In this document: in pieces, positions 33,665-47,600 of the stretch
How the letters are laid out: each line of letters opens with the position of its first letter
How positions within the stretch are numbered: the stretch's first letter is position 1
Origin: Blastomussa wellsi
Lineage: Eukaryota > Cnidaria > Anthozoa > Scleractinia > Plerogyridae
Direction of reading: 5' to 3'
Length of the DNA: 64,000 nucleotides
Assembly (NCBI GenBank): GCA_947652115.1
Contig: OX393562.1
Location: forward strand, 29,711,307-29,775,306
Translations under genes and position numbers: made by a program
Notes under the pieces: model-generated
The model's input: the letters and a program-made list of their open reading frames with translations, nothing else
What the model was told of the DNA's origin: nothing
The model's database searches: none

Positions 33665-36240
33665 CTAGTAATAGATCCACACAGGCCTAAAACATTTTTC
33701 AACCAAGTTCCCTGCTGTTTGGGATATCAATCATCGAAAGGTAGAGTTAAACATCTCGCTGGCTGGAATGACACCTGAGCTTAATTTTTTTAATATACAA
33801 GAGGATCCTAAGAACATCCTTGCGAACTTTTGTCTGGTGTTATGGGCTTGATTTTCGGCTTTTTCCCCTATAAAGCTCGAATAAAATTATCACGAAAAGA
33901 CGCGATCGCAAGGTTAACCTGCGTTTTAATAACAAAGCAAATAAATCTATTTTGGGGTGAATATAAGAGAGTGCCAGAGTGCCCAGAGTGCAACTTTGCC
34001 GTTGGTTGGGGGACTTGCCTGTCTCTATGACCCTGAGAGCTATGCTGGCGGGAGATTCGTCTCCTGGCAGGGCCACCCAAGCCAGACAGGTCAAGAGCAA
34101 ACGAAGAGAATTCATTGGCCCTCCAGGTTGGGGGTTTGAACTGGGCTTACAACCCGGTCCTGTAAAAACCAGCATGTTACAGAAACCGCAACAACATAAG
34201 CGGCCATTTGTTCCCCAAGGAAAAAATATATAAAATGTTTACGGTTTTCTTTTGTTTTGTACAATTCCCGCTCCTCGGTGCCCGCATGTGCCACGCCTTT
34301 TTCAATGACCGAACAGTACATTCAGAAGGGGAGGTAGCGTAACTAATTACGGAATAAATCATATTAATATAAAGGACCGACAAATCTGTAGGCTTACAAT
34401 GAAACATCCACTATTAAATCTCTGGGAGGTTAATCAAATCAATTACAAAGTGACTCTCAGCAATCAACATAAATGGCCCACCGAACCGCTTACCGGGTGA
34501 CTGAAATTGAAAATTTGAAGTTGTGAATGTATTGCTGAAGTAATATAATACTGGGAAACAAATGACATAGCCACAAGAATTTTAACTGAGCCCAGTAAAG
34601 TACAGTGTATTAAACCACTGGTGAAAGATTTCCATGTCAAGAATGTTGAGAAGCTTAGAAATGCAGCGGACGTTTTCTTTCCCGCAGGAAACCAGTAGCA
34701 TAATTTCACAGCGAAAAGGTCAGCGAATTTTACGAATGATTTTTTTTAAAAAACAAAATAATTTTTCAATATGCATCTCAGAATCTACCGTGGATAATTT
34801 TCCAAATATGGTTACATTTACAACGATGCGATCGCGCTGAGAACTATTTGGTAACATATGCCAAAAGCCATAAGCGATGCACTTTCACAATGGTATTTTC
34901 AGACGTTCGTAATAAATTTTTGACCGTTAATCAACGTCTAGCAATAAAATGTAGCGAATAAATCGATCATCATAAAAAGCCTAGCCAATACAACAGATCA
35001 GCGCAAAATCTGAATGGATTTCCCGGCTAACCAGCGATCGTTCTAGAATAATAAACCGAATCCTCCCGAAAAACACCTTTCAAGAAATTTATGCTATGCA
35101 TTCATAGCCTACATCTGTTCCTGTCAACAGCACACACGATAATAACATACCGGTAATTTCCTGCTTCTGAAATCTGCTTGTCTTACACACTGCAACTCGA
35201 ACAAATCTACAGATTCTTTAGCTTTCAGTGCCAATCACCGTTGGTAAAAATCGGAGCGCTCTTGCCAGAAGTCATCGAAATCGTTCACTTACTTTACGTC
35301 TAAACACCCACAGCATACACAATGAAAGCTTATGAATAAAAACGTGATGGGGTATCTGTCCTTTCATAAACACATCTATGTCATTGACTGGATCAAATTT
35401 TCATGGCACTCACCTCCACAAGTCTCAGTGAAGAGGAGAGAAATAAACAAACTGATATTCGCAGTACGAGGCTCGCCTAAAAACTGAAATATGATGATGT
35501 GTTTTTGATGCCTAAAAAAGATAATGATATGTTGCACCGAGTTCTTTGAATTTCAGGATTTAGTAAAACAGAGTAGCATCTCATTTTGCCGTAGCGATAT
35601 TTTCCTCAGCAGGACACACTGATAGTTTCCACCAGAGGTTAATTCTCGACATATTTTTAAAAATATTGACAATATAATTTAATAAGATTATGTCACCCGC
35701 GCCATGCGCTAAATTTCGCGCTTTCTTGCGTGACAAATCTGGTTCGTCGCGCAATCTTTTGTCTCAGGAATATAGGGTTTTGTTTTGCTCAATTTTGACT
35801 TACGAGATTTAGTCCGAGTAAAAATTGCGGAAAGGATCCCGGTCACGGATGAGATCTTGAAAAGTTTAGTCTGTTAATTACGATTTTCATAGTCTTCCTC
35901 ATTAAAAACCGTCCTCGCTTCTTCTCAGTTCACTGCTAACTTTTTGATGTTTTCCTTCCTAGTTTAATTATTATTTAAAGGTTTCCTTTACACTGAAGGC
36001 AATTACAGTTTCACCCCTATTAAGTAGTCACTCATTATGCGGGCACAAGCAACCCTCCCGTCCCCCTCCGAGATATCAAAGTCACGAAACTATTGTCACT
36101 CTGCTACATTGAATGTCACCTCACGGTCTAAATATTCATCGAAACACGATGACGTAGTATGACGTCATCACGTGCGCTTCTGTTGAAAACTTTCAAAAAC
36201 AACTTCAATCACTCAAACTGTTTGCAGTCTTCTGTGCTGT

Positions 36241-36262
36241 ACATACATACATACATACATAC
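36241..36262. repeat. (ACAT)n microsatellite
   Basis: Five to six ACAT tetranucleotides followed by ACTTTATTTGTCATG, a layout like the 3' end of a retroposed element on the minus strand. Confidence 0.9.
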
Positions 36263-36351
36263 TTTATTTGTCATGTAGGTCAGTACAAGAAGGCAGCTAA
36301 AAAGCTGATGTGGACCTACAAATTTAAGTCACCTAGTTCAGATCTCAGAAA

Positions 36352-38344
36352 TGGGGGGGGGGGGGGAATCATCAAATTCGTTTTCAAGATGAGCCAATTT
36401 TTATAATGCCTGGCTCTGCCCTCAAAGGAGGGCCTGAGGAGCATGCAGGGTGTTTTTCTGAAGTTATAAGAGCAAATTAAGGTAGTAAAGATTTCCAAAT
36501 TTTCTAAAAAAGTCTCTGTATACAGTTATATCAATTTTCTCTGAAAAGTAGCTGTCCATAGGAATCCCGCCTGGCTAAAAGCCCGATGCTTAGGTTAATG
36601 TAGAACTGCACATTTATCTGGAAGATACAAAACTTATGCAGAGAGGTAAATGCATGGTACACCTATTTTGAGGGTCATAAATGAACTGCAGTTGCATGTG
36701 GTTATAATTTATGATACATGGATTTATGCTAGATGTGAAAATTGAAGATTTTTCAAGATGAAATCCAACATATTTCTACTGAAGAAAACAACAACCACCA
36801 ACTTTAAATAGTAGTCTAAGTTAAATTAAATACCTTTACAATGAAAATAGGGGGGGGGGGGGGAATCATCAAATTCGTTTTCAAGATGAGCTTCAAGCTT
36901 GTTGTGCTATACAAAGCTTGGCTTTGTTTTAAAAAAAATAGGCCACTACAAATGACTTCTTTTATGGTATTAAACTAAGCCTTGTCAATGATTTAGTTAT
37001 ATTATAAATGGCAAGTAATCACAATTTACAACAGGATGTTTTTTAACTTTGTTTAATTTACACACTGTACATGTCAATCAATATGCAACTGAACTAATTA
37101 ATCTATTGGAGAACATGCGATTATTTGATGAATCGTCATTGAATGACACACACCTACTCATACTTAAAATTATCATGTCACTGGACATTAGACCACAAAC
37201 AGTTGCCTAGCAACGTCCACACATTTAGGGGCAGTGCCATATATATCAAAAGGGAAAGGGATGCTTGTTATCTTCTCAAGGGGTATAATCACAGAATTTG
37301 GTCTCATTTCAGCTGCTAAGCTTAAGCCACACTTAAATTTGTTTAATTTTTGAATTTATCAACACTAAAACAATTGTCTAAACTGTAAAATGACCACAAT
37401 GAATGAATTTGAATTTGAATGTGAAGAAATTCTATTTACACTTCATTTGTGCTGAGGAAATCCAGTCTTAATTGACCAAAGTAACATATTTACACTACAA
37501 GTCAAACTACACAGTCACAAAACTTACAAAAACTTATACAAAATTATAATTGTGATTTCAAGAAAACTAAAAAACCTGAAGATGGCTATTATTAGCAATT
37601 AATTATCCAAGTTTGAACCATCAAAATTAATGTCAGCTTCTAAAGTTCAAGAAAAGCATATTATTTATATGGTATAATTAATTGTTTGCATGTGTAAATA
37701 TTATTAATTTTAATTAAAACGTTTTCATAAATTATCCCAAGAGATTATGCCTAGCCCATCCATTTACCACCCCCTCCCCCCCAGCCTCAAAAGGCATTAC
37801 TGACAATTTTACCATGACTCCCAAATCTGTTGGCTACCATTGCAGTATAATGCTTAAGCAGGCTTTTAGCCACGATTTAAAAAGTGCAAGTCCAAAATTT
37901 TTATAATGCCTGACTCTGCCCTCAAAGGAGGGCCTGAGGAGCATGCAGGGTGTTTTTCTGTAGTTATAAGAGCAAATTAAGGTAGTAAAGATTTCCAAAT
38001 TTTCTAAAAAAAAGTCTCTGTATACAGTTATATCAATTTTCTCTGAAAAGTGGCTGTCCATAGGAATCCTGCCTGGCTAAAAGCCTGATGCTTAGGTTAA
38101 TGTAGAATTGCACATTTATCTGGAAGATACAAAACTTATGCAGAGAGGTAAATGCATGGTACACCTATTTTGAGGGTCATAAATGGACTGCAGTTGCATG
38201 TGGTAATAATTTATGATACATGGATTTATGCTAGATGTGAAAATTGAAGATTTTTCAAGATGAAATCCAACATATTTCTACTGAAGAAAACAACAACCAC
38301 CAACTTTAAATAGTAGTCTAAGTTAAATTAAATACCTTTACAAT
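36352..38344 (+). repeat. Tandem duplication: 0.45-kb block repeated, one unit with 1 kb extra
   Basis: Block R at ~36392-36842 recurs at ~37894-38344 with only scattered differences. A shorter block S (G-run then AATCATCAAATTCGTTTTCA and AGATGAGC) at 36352-36391 recurs at ~36849-36889. The order is S-R, then S-U-R, where U (~36890-37893) is present only in the second unit. Either a duplication was followed by an indel, or two haplotypes were joined in assembly. Confidence 0.8.
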
Positions 38345-40027
38345 AACTGTCACATTTCAAACCCAGCCAGTTAGACCAGCTAGTTTGTTGATTGATTTAA
38401 TAACAATTAAATTTTTGTGAATGCTGTATCAGAGTTAGTGATTTTGTTACAAGTAATTTAACACCATGCATTTAGCAATATAATAAGTTGTTAACCACGT
38501 CACAAGAATTAAGGATTCGGGTAACAGCAGTTGCAATTTTTGGGTGGTTGTATACCCGTTTAAGGTATCAGTATAGCTCAATTGACCACCTCGCGCTAAC
38601 AAGTTTTTATGGCAAAGCTTTAAAACTCCCCAAAAGTATACACTTTCTGAAAGCTTAATAAATGAGGAATTCGATTACATCTTCTCTTTTTTAGAAAGGA
38701 TAATAGGTTTAAAATGTTTACGTAATGAAGTGATATTTCCCCTTTTGTCTTCATCAAGTTCGTTTACACACCTCGATTGTTGCTGCAACATGTTTAGCAT
38801 CAAAAATGATTTGATACACGTTGCCCTTCAAAAGAGTGTCTCCGATTTCTCAAAGATCCCTTTGTTTTCTTTTTATGCCACTCTGACATTTGAGGTTCTA
38901 AAGCTTGTGATACCCTTGAACAAACTAAAGTTGAAATTTGTAGAGCAGGTATTATATTTAAGGAACATTTCGGTTGAAAGGTGGCTGTAAATGAACTTAA
39001 AATGTGCGTACATTTACGGCAATTGTTATTTTCGAGATACAGTTAATCGAAAAGAAGCTATTCCAGTTTTGTTTGTTCTAAGCAATTGATGACACACGGA
39101 GTGTCAGAATTAATGATGTATTGACACTCAGATAACTCCACAGATCGGTTCACTGTTGCTTGTGGCATTGATGAGGTTCTACATTTCACAGACATCCAAA
39201 CGATCCACAGATCACAGATTGCCCATGGAGCCGAAAAGCAGTGAGTTTCTTGCACTCAGATTATTGCACTGAAAAGTGTACCATAATTGATTGTCTAATG
39301 TTTAAAAACACCCGCACAAGAAACATCACTACTGCAGCACAAAATTATGAAGATAAAGTTTCTAGCAAATGAAAGGAACCTTGTAAAAGAAACCACAATC
39401 AAAGCGGGAAATTAAATGACTGCTTTTTGATTCGCCGTTTCGGCTTCTTTGCTCAAAAGCAAACAGGGTATGGCACTTTCAGTTTGCGCGAGGACATCAA
39501 GAATGCAACCCGCAAACTTAAAGCCTAACACAAGAATCTACTGAAAATACTGAAAGAGAACTGGGGAACTAAAGTGAGATCATATCACACAAAAGGCAGT
39601 AATGAAAAGTTTAGTAGCAAATGATTGAGGTGCTCACGTGAGGTTTGGCGGTGAATTGACAGTAAGCGATGACAGGAACTTGTCAACGCTCAGCTAGCAT
39701 TAATTTGCAATTAAAAATTGTTTTCGATTTCTATCTTGGTAACTTACTTTTCTAATTTTTTGCAAAAGAAAGACTGTAAAATTTCCCACCAGGGCATCCA
39801 AAATAAAAAGAAATTTACTTTTTTGAGCAAAATCGAGGTATACTGGTACCCCAAGTCAAAAGGTGACCGAAAAAGAGAATTTAAACTAAAACTACATTAG
39901 AATAGAATAGAATACTCTTGACTAGAACAACAACAAAAAATTCTTTGCAAAGATAACAGACCCAATGGTGATCAATACTTTTAAGTACACAAACTTAACG
40001 TTCTTGTAGCTAATAAATCAATGGGTA

Positions 40028-43000
40028 TTAGCGGACACTTAATAAACTGAAAACCATAATCATTACAATGACATACATGACAACAAAAGTAACTCCAAGA
40101 CCGATGGCCAAATAGGAAAATTTTCGAGCTGAGTTTGAAGCAATTCTTGCAGAATTGATGTCCCCTCTGGCAATGGAGTTTCGAACCTGCAAGACAAGCA
40201 GAAAAGCCAAACTAAAATTGATCACTGCCCAAATGGTTATATTAAGGTATGTCAGACTACCCGGTACTCCTGGCCATGCCAGTTAATAAAATTATTACAT
40301 ATTTTTCACAACACCATTTTTACACACCTTAAAGAAGAGAGAGACAAGACAATGTTAGAATTGCCACAAGTTGATCTCATATCAAGTTTCACAGAAATAT
40401 ACATGTATGTACATACATCTGGCTTTGGTCATAATGTTAGCTTGGCTTAGGAAATATAAAAGTAAACCTTGTGCTGAGTGGCCCATACATGATACTTCTG
40501 AGGTTTATCCCGGTTTCTGCAGCATTAAGCGGCGGGAAATATTTCTACTTCCCCTGGATGGGATGCTAGCCCATCGCAGGGTTACTTACCTCCCAACATT
40601 GTTTTGCCAGTATCCATCAATAAGTGCACCTCCTGGGCCTTAAGTCCCATGTTATCCACGGCAAAATATGTTGCGGAAAGCCTAGGTACTAGTGTGAGCC
40701 ACAAAGACTCGACTACACCTGGGTCGAGAGAGGTACTGTGAGAGTTGAGTGTCTTGCCCAAGAACACAACACAGTACCCCGGCCAGGGCTCGAACTTGAA
40801 CCTTCCGATTCAAATTCCAGCAGGTTAACCATTAGGTCAACGCTCCTCCCACATCACACAGGGCACAAATTCAGGGTTTATATTTATCTATGATTTGTTC
40901 ACATCAGTCTTAAATGTTATAATAAATTAGAATACATCCAACAATAGGCAAGCTTGCCTACCTCATTAGATTTCAGTATAGCCACAATACCAAGAGGCCA
41001 GCAACAACACAGGCAGGCGAACCATGATAAGCCCTGGTAGTCAGGGGGGGCTGCTTGTGCCACTGGTTGCACCATGAAGCCTGGACCAGGTTGCTGCAAA
41101 AATAATTATCATTATATTATGATCACATATTAATGCAATTCATTTCTCTTAGCGTCAAAATAACATTTACAGTCTGAAAACACTGTGATAAAACTTCATG
41201 ATAAATTAGAATGTGGAAAATTCTCAGCAATGCCAGTATTTAGTTCTTTTTGTGTATTAATGTTCCTAATACATTTTAACGAATATAAGCCATAACTGAC
41301 TGACTTGTCAGCACAGCATAAGGCATTGTGGATAGATAGATTCACTGTACCCGCAACATAATTATAACGCTGATGAGCCCCAAGGAGTACAAAACAGCTT
41401 TCCACTACTGTACCCTTGTGGGTATTCTGGAAAGGGGAAAATGAAGATAATGAAGCTTGGAGAGATTTTATTTTCACTATAAAACAAATTATTAGTTAAA
41501 TAATGTATCCCAGGTCAAAATTTACTCATTACTATACATCTATGACTTGACCTCCATAACACACTACATAGTTCAGGAATGTCCAATCTTGAAATTACGG
41601 CTTATAATTTGACAAATTTGCAATCAGAGGAACACAAAACATACAGTAGAGACCATGAAGCCACCATATCCTGGTTGTCCTTGGTAACCAGGTTGTGCTT
41701 GGTAACCAGGTGACACTTGGTAACCAGGTGGTGCTTGGTAACCAGGTGGGGCTTGGTAACCAGGTGCAGCTTGGTAACCAGGTGGTGTTGGGTAACAAGG
41801 CTGGGCTTGGAACCCTGGAGCATGTCCAGGATAAGCAGCTTGCTGAGAGTAAGGGGGTGGGGCATCTACTGGATAAGCTGGTGGGGGATCTTCATCTCTT
41901 TTGCTGTCTGTGGCTGCTTGAGAATCAGCACCTGAGGAATTAAATGACATTACATTTATTTAGAACAACCTCGTTCCCACAGGGTGGGGGGGGGAGAAGA
42001 GGGGCCCTTGGAATGTGGTTGACATAATGGACCAGTGGGGTACCAAAACTGTTGGCAAATTTTTACGTACACAAGTACTCAGAAATTATTTATTGTTTTC
42101 CAACAGAAATAAAAGCTATGACCTTCTGCAGAGACCACTACATGAAACAGAGGCTACATCAAACATGGGAGCTACATTTGTAGGCACTATTACATGTAGC
42201 TACATAGAGTAATATTCACACTTAAATTATGTACTGCTGGCTGCACTTGATTTTCCTAACAAGCTACTCAACTTCATCAGTGAGAGTATGTTATACATTA
42301 TATATAAAACCTAACCCTCAGTTGCCCTTCTTGTCCCGCCTAGATTAGCTTTTGCTACCCGCGGGACAGTGTAATTAATTAAATCAAATATTCATAATAA
42401 AGTTTTTGTTGTTGTTAAAAAAAAATGTTATCAGTAAACTAGCAGTCAGAGAATATGGTTTACCATCTTCATTTAAAACAAAAACTTGCCAGAACCCAGG
42501 CATTTAAAGTACAGAATTATTTTGCAAATTAATCCTTTTGGTTGTCCTTGTTCTTTAGGTCAGTATATGGTGCATAGTGCTGACTTAGCTATAATTATCT
42601 TATATCTAACAAGTACGAGTGGAATAGTAAATTGTTTTTACTAAAAACACCCCCTTTTTTTCATTTTGAGCTTATGCATACGCTTACTATATTTGTGGAG
42701 CATGGTATAATTGCTCATTATACCATGATGGCTAAACCAGTGAAAACTCTTGAATTGCATTATCCAGGCAATGATCCAGTTTTTAACAATTAACAACTAT
42801 TCACTGAAGTGGAGGTGGCTAGTGGTGGATATTTAGTATATACTAAAACAGTGAGATAATATAGCTAAAAAATGATTATTTTAGCTAATTTATTCAACTC
42901 AATCATTTATGCGAGGGTCCGCATGAGGCTCTCAAATTGCTCTGGGGTGAACAGCAAAGGATATACCACATTTGAATAGCCAATCAGCATGCACCAACAA

Positions 43001-43263
43001 CGCTATTCACTGTTCTAGTATATACTTAGGCCAGATATCATTTAGTGATATTAGGTAACCAACAAAAAGATTTGTCTGTCATCGAAAACCATTAAAAGAA
43101 GTTTGAGTCATCTTCAAAAAATCTTTTCATCAAGTTTGTCAGTAGTAATTGTACTTGATTTCTCAGCTTTTCACTTTGTTAAGTGATGTGGTACTTCTCT
43201 GGACAATCAAAACTACAGAATTTTTCTGAAATAACATTTTACATTCCTACCTTTTTCTGCCAT
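40028..43263 (-). CDS. CD225/dispanin-type membrane protein, four exons, 196 aa
   Basis: Exons in transcript order: 43263-43251 (13 nt), 41931-41645, 41093-40962, 40186-40028. Phases agree (13, 287, 132, 159 nt). The first exon gives MAEK and joins at a strong acceptor (TTTAATTCCTCAG). An in-frame ATG at 41950 is the alternative if that exon is not used. Residues ~19-34 hold two PY motifs (PPAY, PPPY), typical ligands of WW-domain ubiquitin ligases. Residues ~50-95 are PGYQ-rich repeats (PGYQAPP type, about eight). The CD225 domain spans ~120-196: a first hydrophobic segment with a cysteine cluster WFACLCCCWPLGIVAILKS, a loop RNSIARGDINSARIASNSAR, and a membrane helix FSYLAIGLGVTFVVMYVIVM. 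This superfamily includes IFITM and proline-rich transmembrane proteins. Likely at plasma membrane or endosomes; role here unknown. Confidence 0.85.
40478..40852 (-). mobile_element. SINE family copy with ~100-bp extra segment
   Basis: Minus orientation. It has the shared body (CTGGATGGGATGCTAGCCCA, GAGTGTCTTGCCCAAGAACA on the plus strand) and a decayed tRNA-like head (GGCTCGAACTTGAACC, TTAACCATTAGGTCAACG). The middle is longer than in other copies. It begins about 290 bp past exon 4 of the CD225 gene, in its third intron. Confidence 0.7.
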
Positions 43264-43394
43264 TTCCTGTGGCTACATGCACAATGACCAATGCAAGTCC
43301 ACCTTTAAGCTGAGCTGTATCAGATCAGCCTCTGTTTAAAATAAAACACACATGAAACAACATTAAAAATTCCAACTGGCAGGACTGCAGGTGA

Positions 43395-43530
43395 GGCAGT
43401 TGTCTATCTAGAAGCATGGTCAAGGAGTTGAACTCAGTGGCCAGACAGTGGTATAAATGTGATGGGGCATGAACCCCGGGCAGGACCTCAGGATTTAAAG
43501 ACCAGTGTCTAACCACTCGGCCATGTTGCC
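43395..43530 (-). mobile_element. tRNA-like SINE head of a second type
   Basis: On the minus strand, GGCAACATGGCCGAGTGGTT then AGAC... resembles the A box of serine/leucine tRNAs, and GGGGTTCATGCCCC resembles a B box. No proper cloverleaf forms. A TTATCTTATCTTA run at 43600-43625 may be the tail of another element. Confidence 0.45.
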
Positions 43531-44596
43531 AACTACTGCCTGAACAAATCTACCAATTGATGACAGTGTAATATGCATCCAGTGTAATATACTGTGTATA
43601 AATAAAGTTATCTTATCTTATCTTAGCCAACAAAGAAATTTTTGATACATTTCTTCACTGCAGTGAAGCTAAAGCACAATTTAATGCACTTTATGCAAGT
43701 CTTTGAGCAAGTCAATGGTTGATGTGGAGTTGGGACATTCAATTTGTTATCTGCACTCCCCTAGCTTTTTGTTGTCGGAACCTTTGAAGTTTGCACAGGC
43801 CCTGTGCCAGAATTTGGCTTCCATTGGGGGGGGGGGGGATGCGGTTAAAAAATGGACTTTGACATTCCTTTATATCGCATATTGCAAATGGCTCTTGCTG
43901 TTTATTAGGAATATATCGTTTTCAAACGCTTTCTTCTGGATATGCGATTATTGGTCCTCAAAAATTGATTCTCATGTCATGAAACTCGCATGACTCGGGT
44001 TCAAGTTTTGACTCGAGATTGTCGACTTAATTGAGGTTGAAACAAAAAAAAATATCATGAGCCTATCGTTAGGATACACCAGAAACACTAAGATTTTGTA
44101 TTAAGGATCCGGGATACAGTGTAAAGTGTTTATGAATCAACGAAGTCCGGTGGATGAATCCGTGCGACTAAATTTGCGGTGAGTCCTCATTTATACATTA
44201 CTGAAAACTGAATTTCAAAAGCAGACGAAAAGAAGAAAGACTCTAGAGACCAAAGAATTCACCTACCAGTGTAGAGCAGAAAAAGTTCCGTTCGTTTGAT
44301 CGAACGGTCACGCAGAAAGAAACAACACTGCAAGGGTTTGTTCGAAAACGGGAATGATGTCACGGCTGCATCGCACCAATGCCGTTGTGTAAAGCAAATG
44401 AAGTGTAATACCGAGGGTTGGGGAAAGCCTGCGCTCACTGAACGATCGGATCGATGTTGAACATGTGCAAGCAGGTTAAACCTTTGTTTGTTATCACACG
44501 GTTCTTATATTGTGAAAATTGATTCACACTAGCTATTTTCTTTCTCAAAACAGTCTTATTTTGGGGGCAAAGAACCCCTACCGTACCCTCCCTTAG

Positions 44597-44603
44597 TATA
44601 AAA
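44597..44603 (+). promoter_or_regulatory. TATA box of the LolA-like gene
   Basis: TATAAAA lies 67 bp upstream of the start codon at 44670, giving room for a short 5' UTR. No experimental support. Confidence 0.45.
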
Positions 44604-44669
44604 TTCTATTTGCTTGATCACGCCCACGCGCGCAACTTTGTGTTCTGCAGCGTGCGACCAGCCAACAAC

Positions 44670-47600
44670 ATGTTCAGCAACATTTTACTTTTTCACTGCT
44701 TCATAGCAGTTTTACAGGCTGTACACGGAAATTATACTTCCATTTGCCAGCCAACAAGTAGCAGCAACGTTTTAGCTCCAAAGCTGCCAACGTTTCCCTC
44801 AGCATTTTCGACATCAGTGGCGGTTAACATTGTGAACAAAAACTACACTGCCTACTACAAGGAATTCTACGACCTGGCAGCAAACAAGGGTAGCCTGGAG
44901 CGAACAAAAGGTGGAAAGACACAACGGCGTATCTACGACTACAATTTGGACGAGAAAATTTTTATTGACTTGGACGCCAAAAACTGTTCTGTTTCGTCCA
45001 TCAATGCAAGCCGATTCAACTTTTTTGGAAACAACAACTCGCACATCGATAGCGTGGCCCAGTTGTTTAAATTCGCAAAGCAGTACAACGAGACGTACGT
45101 GGGTGTTGTGTTTGTGCGAGGAATAAAGTAAGTACATTGCGGATTTTGTACTTCCTCTGCTTAATTGTAACTGAAATAGAAAAGATCGTGGCTTTTCTTT
45201 CGAATTCATATACCAACCGTTTCTTCCGCTTAAACCTGCAGAGGTTGTATAATAAGCGAGAGCACTTTCCCAGTTATACACTGCACTAACAAATATTATG
45301 TTGTTTAACACTGTAATCTGTTTTGAATAAGATAAGATGTTAGCTGACTAGCTTTGTTTCTTTGTTTTTGAACAGCTAAAGCCGCTTATAGTGCTTATGA
45401 AGTTTGCGTAGTGGGGCCGGGGGTACTCGACACAAGTACCTAGATCCAACTGAAATTACTTCCTGACCACTATTATAATTGAAACTTTGTGATTATTAAG
45501 ACTCCAAACTGTAGTGATTCGAACATTTGTTTATTGAACATTTCTCTTATAAGAATAAAATGAAGAAGGCAAGTTACCTCTCAGATCTATGTACAATGTA
45601 CAAACAAGCCTATATTTATACTATCAGCCAATATTTTGATGCCCCTATCAAATGAAATGGTTCAGTGGTTTAATACATCACGTAATGGAACTGCATTATT
45701 CATGGTGAAAACTTGCTGTGTCATAGCTGTCAATGATGAAAAGCACTGAACCATATCTCTATTTGAAAAGAACACCAAAACAAAAAGACATGCTTTGTAA
45801 CTTTCTGTTTGGTCTTCACATGCGCACAGCGTTAATTAATTATAATAATTAATTATAAGGAAATAGATGATATTGCATTTACGTTTTTTACAAGCAATTT
45901 TTTATATTGCAGCATAACTTTAAGTGGCTGCTTAGTGCAGGCTGTGCTAGTGCTAGTGTGCTAGTGTTAGCCTTTTTGAAATGTCATGTTATTTCAGTGC
46001 AAAATAGTGTAGAAAGGAGTTAGGACATCAAATGCAGACAAGAGTAAAATTGTGTTGAGTGATTTACTCAATCATCAGCTATTTTAGACTCATCCACCAA
46101 GAGCTACTGTAGTTGAAAACATTCTTGCTTACCACTAAATAGGGTAAAGAGAAACCATAGAAGACCACTCATCGAGATGACCAAAAAGATGCTAATGGCT
46201 GCTTTATATTGACAGAGTAGCAGCCACTTTAAAGGGGTTTTACATGTATTTTCAAATTATTATAATTATGATACTGACAATAGTATTCGGCTTGTAATGA
46301 GGCTTGAGGGGTTCAAGTGTTTGTTGGGTTACTAGTTTCTTTGCATGTTTTTGAATCTTATAAAAAATATGACATACTGATCTGTGGTTATTTCTTGTAC
46401 AGATGCAATCACTGGAGAGCTTGCATTGCACACAACCACGCCTCTTACTATTTGGATTACTATTTCTCAGTGCCAGGCTGGAAAACTACTTGGCAGAATT
46501 CCACAGTAGTTCGTGCTGTTATCAATGGTACTCGATCTGCAAGAACCCCTGGTGGTGCAGCCCATAATTTCCATCATGTTTATGACTTTTTCAACTTCCA
46601 TCCTGGCCCTCCAGACCCATCCAATTTTCAGCTTCCTGGTGGGTATTACTGCTCAGGACTTAAAGGGGAAAACAAGACTGTTCCTAAAGTTCCTTCAGTT
46701 TTCAGCATGGAATTTGAAACAGTGTGGAGCTGGAACAGTAGCTATGTAGTGACAAACTGGAAGGTATATAACAATTGTTAAGTGCTATAAATTGTTATAT
46801 ATGTAAATTACTAGTTAAAACTAAAAAGTGTGTCAAGCCTGCAGCTGGCCCATACTGCTGGAGCTTATCCTGGTTTCCGGAACATGAAGCAACTACGTAG
46901 GAGTATCACGACTCCCCCTGGATGGAATGCTAGTCGATCACAGGGTTACCCCCAACATTATTTCGCTGGTACCCATTTACACCTGGGTGGAGAGGGGCAC
47001 TGTGGGAGTTATTAGCGTCTTGCCCAAGCATGCAAGGCAGTGCCCCAGCCAAGGCTCAAACTTAGACCGTTCAATCCGGGGTCCAGTGCACTAGCTATTA
47101 CATATTGTGTGCCATGACAGAAGTGTACAAAAGGAGAAGATTTTCAGTCAGATAACAGTGTACTGTACTGTGAATAATCTGTCAATTATAAATCCGAGCG
47201 ACCTGAGTCACAGAATATATAAAACTTCTTTGAATAAGAAGGTGATCGATTTTGGAGACACTTTGTTTGGTCTTTTAGCTACATGTAAATCAAATAAGAG
47301 CCAGCTACATTGCAGGATACATATCTAGCCTTTAGCCCTCATAAAAGTTCACCAATAAAAACAACATTTTTTACTAAAAATTAAAATGCAGTATATGTTA
47401 CAGGTCAAAATAATCCTAAACTAGGTAATTTTTTTCTGATCTAGGTTATATTTTATTTTTATCCATGAAAAAGTGATCCATTCTTCCCCTCCTTCCTCTC
47501 ATCCCTCTGCCTTCCTTCTCCCCCTCGACCTACATGATCTCTCACCCCCAGTATCTTTCTATTCTTTTTCTTTACAGCCTAAAAAAAGAGTTTTTACATT

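Larger units (their letters stand above)
33665..40027. other. Long intergenic region without a recognised gene
   Basis: About 6.4 kb. 33990-34175 contains a GC-richer block (CTCCAGGTTGGGGGTTTGAA and following) that I take for repeat-derived sequence. 36241-36262 is a microsatellite, and 36352-38344 is a duplicated block described separately. The remainder is AT-rich. I looked for coiled-coil exons that could extend the repeat protein and found none. Confidence 0.5.
43264..44669. other. Divergent promoter region between CD225 and LolA-like genes
   Basis: The two genes point away from each other across 1.4 kb. It contains a tRNA-derived repeat at 43395-43530 and a G-run near 43827. No coding exon was found. 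Noncoding first exons of either gene could lie here. Confidence 0.5.

Noticed and set aside
41595..41943. Plus- and minus-strand frames with LGNQV, VTRW, TWLPS or LVTKH repeats
   Set aside because: They are other-frame readings of the PGYQ minisatellite in exon 2 of the CD225 gene.
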